Of a stretch of 64,000 nt of DNA, positions 58,683-64,000 are shown piece by piece. Below the pieces are notes generated by a model. The model made no database searches, was not told the DNA's origin, and saw nothing but the letters and a program-made list of their open reading frames with translations. The DNA is from Zonotrichia leucophrys gambelii (taxonomy: Eukaryota; Chordata; Aves; Passeriformes; Passerellidae), in contig NC_088171.1 in assembly GCF_028769735.1 (NCBI RefSeq), positions 129,721,533 through 129,785,532 on the forward strand, in the 5' to 3' direction. How positions within the stretch are numbered: the first letter of the stretch is position 1; every line of letters starts with the position of its first letter. The translations under genes were made by a program, and so were the position numbers.

Positions 58683-60674
58683 AGCTGGAGGCTTCATCTG
58701 CCCTGCAGTGTGTTACATGTCCTCAGGGAGGGCCCAGGGAAGGAACCAGGACTCGGTTGGTGATAATTCATCCCCCCCAGCCAGCCGGGCTGAGTCCCTG
58801 CTCCAGCTGCCCACCCTTTGTCCCTTGGGGAGCTGCAGCTCACAGGCACTGAGCAGAGTTACACTGACCGGGGTCATAAATGTTCATTACAGCACGGAAG
58901 AAGCTTTGTTCCCTGCTGTTCAAAATGATGTTATGTTGTTTATTGTAACGAACAAGTCTAAGTCTTCTGAAACGCCTGGCAATCACAGGAGTAGCCCTTT
59001 ATTTGTGCAACTGGATTATGTAAAGCAGGGCAGGGCCTGATGAGTGGAAATACATCCCACATAAGGGCAGAGTGTGGTTTGCCACACTCTGAGCTCTCAC
59101 CACCGCCTGCACCTCTGGGCAGGGAGAGTGGGAAGTGGTGGCCCTGTGGTCCAACCCTGCCATGCTGACACTCAGCCCTGGCAGCACCTGCCAGCCCAGA
59201 GCTGGCTTCTCAAAAACATCAAAAATACTTTGAAAGGATTAAAATAACAACAGTTGTGACCCACCCCATTCCTTGGCTGTTCCCTGGCCACTGACTGCAT
59301 TTTCAGTGGCTACAGAAAGAATCTTGCTGTCATCTCTTGTGTGGAAACCAGAGATATGTGTCCAGGAGCAGCTGGGTGTGTGCAGGCCTGGGGGACACGT
59401 CCTCTGTGCTTGTGACTGGCTGCGCTATTGCCACTCAGGGTCACATTCACACCCCTGCTCCCATCACCTGCTTTTGTCCTGCTCTTGGGTTTGGTTGTTT
59501 TTACAGAGGTGGAAGTTGACACTGAGGGGGTGAGTGACAAGCCAAGCTCATAACACCATGCTGGGATGGGGGTCTCCCTGCCACAAAGCCTGGTAAGACA
59601 CTTGGGGTGCTCTTGCTCCCCCCTTTTGCCCACTCAGTTGTTTCTAGGTGCTGTGTCCACACTGCAGTGCTGAGGTGGCAGCTGCAGTCCCACCTTGGCC
59701 TGGCAGAGCAGCCAAAGCTGCAGAAGAGATTATGGAGGGCAGAGGAAACAAAAAACAGCATAAATAAAGGACAAGCACAGAGCAAAAACAAGACTTAAAA
59801 TATGGGAGTGTTCAAAAATAGGGGATAATTAGATCAGGAAATAGGAACTGCCCAGGAAGAGAGGAGCTCCCAGCCCAGCAGTAATTCAGCTCTGTGGCTT
59901 CTCCTACTGGTCATTACACAGATGGGACACAAAACACATTTTGCAGCAGGTGAGGAGCTGCTTTTGGCCTGCAGCTGCTCCGGTGCCACACCTGGGATGC
60001 TGCAGCAGCCTCTGTGCAGAGGCCCCTCGGCCTCGCTGGCCAAGGACATGGTCTGTGCCAGGTCACCCCACCTTTGCTCTTCAGCCGCAGCTCCTGGGGG
60101 CTGCAGAGATTTCTCCCACAGTTTCCCAGACTAAGGCAAGAGAATGACTTGGCAGCCCTTACCTGTCAAACAAACGGTGAAATCCACACCTAAAGATAAT
60201 TCCATTCTGCAGCCCCTGCCCCCAAAATGCCCTCCAGTGCCCCTTCAGTTTTGAAGACTGGTGTCCTTGTTTTGAGCTGTTCAGGCCCAATCAGCAGCAC
60301 AGTCCCTTACATGTGTTTGATTCAGGTTTTTACTAACTTCTGTATCTTGAGAAATTGTTCAGGCCCTCCCAAATGCTGTCTAGAAAAGTACCAATCTCCC
60401 AATGAAACCTGAAGGAGGCAGGACCATCACCAAAATGACTGCAGGCAATGCTGCTGTTTTACATCCTAACAGCCAAAGTTCAGGGTCTGCCTTAACCTGA
60501 GGAGATCACACACAAATAAAGTGAAACCTGTTAATTGCTAAGCATCAGTTGCACTGATGATGCTTTAGGAAGTACAAGCCTCATTCTTGGCACCCCAAGC
60601 TGAAACTCATAATCCACATGTGAGAATTGTAAGCCTAAAGTGTACTGAACCAGAAAAGAAGCCATAATTGTATT

Positions 60675-61716
60675 TCTCAAGAAAATAACTTTATTAATTA
60701 GTATACACCTGAGAAAAATTTTCATTAGAACAACATTCTTAATGATATTTCTGCAGTGCTAAGTGAGTTTGATATACATTTATATCATCTGTGCAAAGAA
60801 GGCATCAGGGTATCTGAAAAATTGAAAAGCTTCACCTTTGAAGGAACTTTGTCAGAATCAAATATAAAACATAAGTAATGCCTGAAATTAAAAAAAATTA
60901 TACTGGTCCAAAAAATTGTTGTAGTTTTATAAATATATCTGTAAACAGAAATAGCTGGTACTTTAAATAATCTGAATACAAAACTCAGAGTTCAATATTT
61001 CTATTGTGCAGTGCAGCTACCTGTTCTTCTGTCACTGCCCAAAAGAAGTCAGAAAACCAGCCATCCTCCTGAACACACAGGAAAAGAGTTCTCTGTAAAA
61101 ATTACTCACTTGTTAAAAACATACCCATCCATTTAATAATTGTTTCCATGACAAGCTAATCAATAATTCATTCATCTTTTTTGTTAAGATGTTATGAGCC
61201 AAAATATTTAAAAATCTGTTTTGTACAGACCAGGAATAGTGAACAAATAGGTGGTCCACAGGAGTTTTCTGAAAAATGTTAATACTTCTTGTAAACTCAT
61301 TTTAGCAAAGTTACTGCTAACTGACCCATTTATCTTGAAGACACTTCTTTTATCACAACACAGAACTCACAAAATGATGTAACAAGTGATGACTAAAAGT
61401 GTATTTACCTACTGTACCATCAAGGTATTTCCCATTGCATATATAAGGTAAAATATATTTTTCTGAGTCTAAATAAAATCAGTATGCCAAATGAAATGAA
61501 CTCTGTTACTGAACACAGATGGGCATTAAATTCTAGAGATGTATACAACTACCAGAAGAAAAGAGCAGCAAGTTTTAAATGTGCATATGCTGTCAAAACA
61601 TAATAGAATTCCAGCAGTCCAGGTAAAGACCCACTTGAACCCAGGCAAGTCTGCAGAGTTCATTCATTCATCTTCTAACATGAACTATATGCATGCAGCC
61701 AATAAACTTTAACTTC
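60675..61716 (-). other. SPAG1: SPAG1 3' UTR (approximate)
   Basis: AT-rich sequence on the minus strand after the SPAG1 stop at 61,717. It extends to about 60,675, just past an AATAAA (minus) at 60,690-60,695. No coding potential is seen. The end point is an inference from that signal, and other cleavage sites are possible. Confidence 0.55.
60690..60695 (-). terminator. candidate SPAG1 poly(A) signal
   Basis: TTTATT on the plus strand reads AATAAA on the minus strand, about 1.0 kb after the SPAG1 stop. It is the best-placed canonical hexamer I found. The downstream element is not conspicuous. Confidence 0.45.
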
Positions 61717-61848
61717 TTAAAGTTCATAAACCTTTTTAAGGCTCTCAAGATCTTCCAGTGAGTACTGATCACTCTGGCTTTCTGTAAGTAAGTCAAACAG
61801 ATGCTGTACCTCTTCTTTTTCATTTTTGCTGAGAAGAGCCAGCACCAC
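61717..61848 (-). CDS. SPAG1: SPAG1 last coding exon
   Basis: It has 43 codons plus TAA (61,719-61,717) in phase 0, after a strong acceptor TTTTTTTCAG (minus) ending at 61,849. It encodes the final helices of the RPAP3_C domain and ends SLEDLESLKKVYEL, comparable to human TLEDIQALKRQYEL. Confidence 0.93.
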   Translation of the reverse strand: MVLALLSKNEKEEVQHLFDLLTESQSDQYSLEDLESLKKVYEL

Positions 61849-62370
61849 CTGAAAAAAACCCGCAACAAATTATTTCATAATCAGCACAGGTTAAGTGAGA
61901 ATCATAATATCTGACAGAGACACGTAAGTCAGTGTTTTTCCTTTTAAGATATGAAAATTTCCTTTAGATTTCTGTGCAATTTAAGTACCCATTCAACCAG
62001 TGTAGGTTCTTACCTTAAATCTTTTGGCTTTGCTCAAGTAGAACAGGTGCTGATATGCAAGGCCAGGATCTTTTCCAGCTATGCAACGTTCCAATGACTG
62101 GATAAAAAGCAGAAGGATTTCTCCTTCAAGTTTGTTACTTAGCAGCACTGGCAGTGTTTTTGGATCAGTAGTTGTTAGGAGATCTGCACAAGCAGCTTTG
62201 TCCTTGCTGGCGTTCAGTGCATTGATGATCTGACCGAAGTCGTAGGCGTTGGGGGGCTCCGAAACGCGGAGTTTCTGCGAGGATCTCCTGGACACTGCCT
62301 TGGGCTCAGCCTCCTCAGCACCTTCTGCTGCGGCCGAGGGCCCCTCTCCCCGCTCAGCAGGGTCACTCAC
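61717..62370 (-). CDS. SPAG1: SPAG1, C-terminal RPAP3_C domain (gene continues past right edge)
   Basis: The last two coding exons, joined 62370-62014 and 61848-61717 on the minus strand, give 162 residues and a stop. SPAG1 is a TPR cochaperone needed for cytoplasmic assembly of axonemal dynein arms; loss causes primary ciliary dyskinesia in people. Its C-terminal RPAP3_C domain is related to the RUVBL1/2-binding domain of RPAP3. Visible here are a low-complexity linker (SAAAEGAEEAEP), then NAYDFGQIINALNASKDK, LPVLLSNKLEGEILLLFIQS and YQHLFYLSKAKRFK in the first exon, and VVLALLSKNEKEEVQHLF to KKVYEL in the last, matching human SPAG1 throughout. TPR exons lie outside the window. The gene converges on RNF19A. 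Confidence 0.94.
61849..62013 (-). other. SPAG1: SPAG1 last intron
   Basis: A short 165-nt intron, GTAAGA (minus, from 62,013) to TTTTTCAG, in phase 0. It splits the RPAP3_C domain after KRFK. Confidence 0.9.
62014..62370 (-). CDS. SPAG1: SPAG1 penultimate coding exon
   Basis: It has 119 codons, phase 0 at both ends. The 5' end is placed after TTTGTGCAG (minus). The first bases, GTGAGT, also match a perfect donor consensus, so the same point looks like both kinds of splice site. Downstream the frame stays open through conserved SPAG1 sequence to AAG|GTAAGA at 62,013. The first 40 or so residues are a poorly conserved acidic/Ala linker, so the exact acceptor is slightly uncertain. Confidence 0.88.
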
Positions 62371-64000
62371 CTGCACAAACAAAGTGGCAACAGATCACTC
62401 CATGTGGACACAGAGATAACCTGAAGCTTCACAAACTGCATTTATCCATCACTGGATTAAAGCTGGCACTCTGCTCTTCATCAAAGAAAGGCACCCACCT
62501 TCTTCCTTGTCCTGCTGCCCCCAGAACAGGAGCTCTCTAATTCACCTTTAAAGGCTCACAGTGCTAAGTGTATTTTTTACCCCTCCTTTTCCCTGCTTGG
62601 CACTGCACTATGGAAACAGCCCTGGAGAGCACCAGGAGAAAGGAGGACTCCACACAAGTATTAATGTGAAGCTCCAGAAGTCAGGAACAGCTGGAGTCAA
62701 GGCAGCAGGCACCCACGCTCCATTCCTCTGCTGTGCCTCCAGGGCGCCACAGGCACATGGCAGCTGCACCAGGCTGCTGTTTGCAGGCTTGCTTTGGAAA
62801 GAGAAAGCTCAGCATGGATAACCTGCCTCACTATCCACTTCACTTCTGAGGCTGCACCCTCCATCAAGTTTCATGAATCAGTAACTAAAAATCAACTATG
62901 AGGCCAACTACATTTGCTAAAATCTACTTCAAGCCATCAAGAGTTGTGAAATTGTTATAACCTGAACTAAAACTTACTGAACAGAGCCTGTCAATGCCAA
63001 GTATTTTGAAAAGCCTGAAGATAATACATCGCATAGAACAGGGGATTAGTAATTTTTGGAAAATACTGCATTTGGCTTATAGACATTTTGTTCCATTTTT
63101 CAACAATCCTTAGAATCAAGGGAGAACCTTGACTGTCTTTTATCTAATTATAGCTTGATTAACAAAGAATAATGATGATAAATTATTTTTCTAATTTTGT
63201 TTTTCTTTGCAGTCTGTCTTCATGGAAAAAGACTACCTTGTACTACAGCAGGTGAAAGAGGGGAGCCTCTCCACATGGGCAGTTGTAATGATGCCAGCAA
63301 ACACAAATGCTTCCTGCATGACCCCTAGAAAAATTACCAGTACCAGCAATGTAGTTAGCTGGTCTCTGAATTATGTGGTCACTTCCCAAACTGCCTCTAA
63401 ACACTTTCCAGGTCCTGTTGTTTGTCACAACTCAGAGCTTAACTAACACTATACCAGATTATGCCTGTTACATAAAATCCCATGAGCTCGTGACAACCTG
63501 AAGTATTTCAAGATCATTTTTTCCCCCTATATTAATAAATGCAGTTTCCATTAGACCAGATTCTGAAATTACATTATCAAATTACAATACCACTGTTCAG
63601 ACTGGTAACTATGTATTTTAACTGTACATTTTTAAATGAAAAGGGGGGAAAGAATTCTTTAACGACCAGCAAAGCTACAATCCAAAAATATCAGATGACT
63701 GAGAAAATCCTTTCATCACCTAATTCGACCCAGAACTGTGCAAAGCTAACATTTTGATCTTGTACATAACATTACACCCTGTGTTTCTTTTGTAAGATCC
63801 TACAGATGTTTTACTCTTGCTCTTTAGGGTAGGATTTCATTTTTCAGACCCGTAACTTCAGGACCAGCACAGGAGCAGCCAGCACATCTGCTGACCACAG
63901 ACCTCTGCCAGCACAGCCCCAGGGGCTGCCCAAGGGGCACAGAACTCAAAAATGAAACTGCTATTTCATAGCTGCACTCTGTAAAACATATTTCAAAGCC
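62371..64000 (-). other. SPAG1: SPAG1 intron running off the right edge
   Basis: No further exon matching SPAG1 is found on the minus strand, so an intron of more than 1.6 kb is inferred. The open frames at 62,561-62,821 and 63,207-63,446 (plus) resemble no protein I know. Nothing else is seen. Confidence 0.7.

Larger units (their letters stand above)
56186..60674. other. intergenic gap between convergent RNF19A and SPAG1
   Basis: Neither strand shows a supportable exon. The left half is AT-rich and carries the nested palindrome at 57,230-57,302. About 58,080-60,120 is more GC-rich, with many overlapping long open frames (the largest 208 codons on plus at 58,414-59,040). These have no recognisable domain, no clear homology and competing frames on both strands. 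A 38-bp tandem duplication lies at 58,607-58,682. Confidence 0.6.

Noticed and set aside
58101..59040. Long plus-strand open frames (147 and 208 codons) downstream of RNF19A
   Set aside because: They compete with minus-strand frames of similar length, include a tandem duplication and have no recognisable motif or splice/poly(A) context.
63243..63446. Possible additional SPAG1 exon near the right edge
   Set aside because: The minus-strand peptide does not match any SPAG1 segment I know, and no paired splice sites were convincing.
1..64000. CRISPR arrays, tRNA/rRNA genes, bacterial operons or viral genes
   Set aside because: None was seen. There are no regularly spaced repeats with spacers, no cloverleaf with A/B boxes recognised by eye, and the gene structure is that of vertebrate nuclear DNA.

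Overview
The window is nuclear DNA from a vertebrate, most likely a bird. It is AT-rich with sparse CpG, split genes with GT-AG introns, and two fragments that resemble the avian CR1 LINE. There are no bacterial-style operons, CRISPR arrays, viral genes or recognisable tRNA/rRNA genes. Two protein genes can be supported, and they point at each other. This tail-to-tail pair, RNF19A and SPAG1, matches the arrangement I know from human chromosome 8q22.

Layout. Positions 1 to about 22,380 hold no gene I can support: AT-rich DNA with a few palindromes, short duplications and one CR1 3' tail. At about 22,390-22,860 lies a compact CpG island with a perfect cAMP-response element (TGACGTCA at 22,794). 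I infer this to be the RNF19A promoter and untranslated first exon. About 12 kb of putative first intron follows, with a second, reverse-oriented CR1 fragment at about 28,231-28,463. RNF19A (+ strand) has nine coding exons between 35,034 and 54,657. They splice in frame into 814 codons plus stop, and every junction has GT...AG. The protein is an RBR-type E3 ubiquitin ligase (RING1, IBR, RING2 with the catalytic Cys) followed by two membrane segments and a long Ser-rich tail. Its 3' UTR runs to about 56,185. A 4.5-kb gene-free gap contains a nested palindrome and a GC-richer tract. From about 60,675 to 62,370 (- strand) lie the 3' UTR and last two coding exons of SPAG1, which encode its C-terminal RPAP3_C domain. 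The rest of SPAG1 lies beyond the right edge.

The genes do not act in one pathway: RNF19A marks proteins with ubiquitin at the ER/aggresome, and SPAG1 is a chaperone-linked factor for axonemal dynein assembly. The most unusual structure is in RNF19A intron 7, where the end of exon 7, its 5' splice site and the start of the intron occur three times in tandem. This creates extra donors and two acceptor-flanked pseudo-exons that would each insert a stop codon. Also notable are two upstream ORFs before the RNF19A start, one of them in frame with it, and a GC-rich bias confined to exons 7 and 9. I found no clearly new multi-gene system here.
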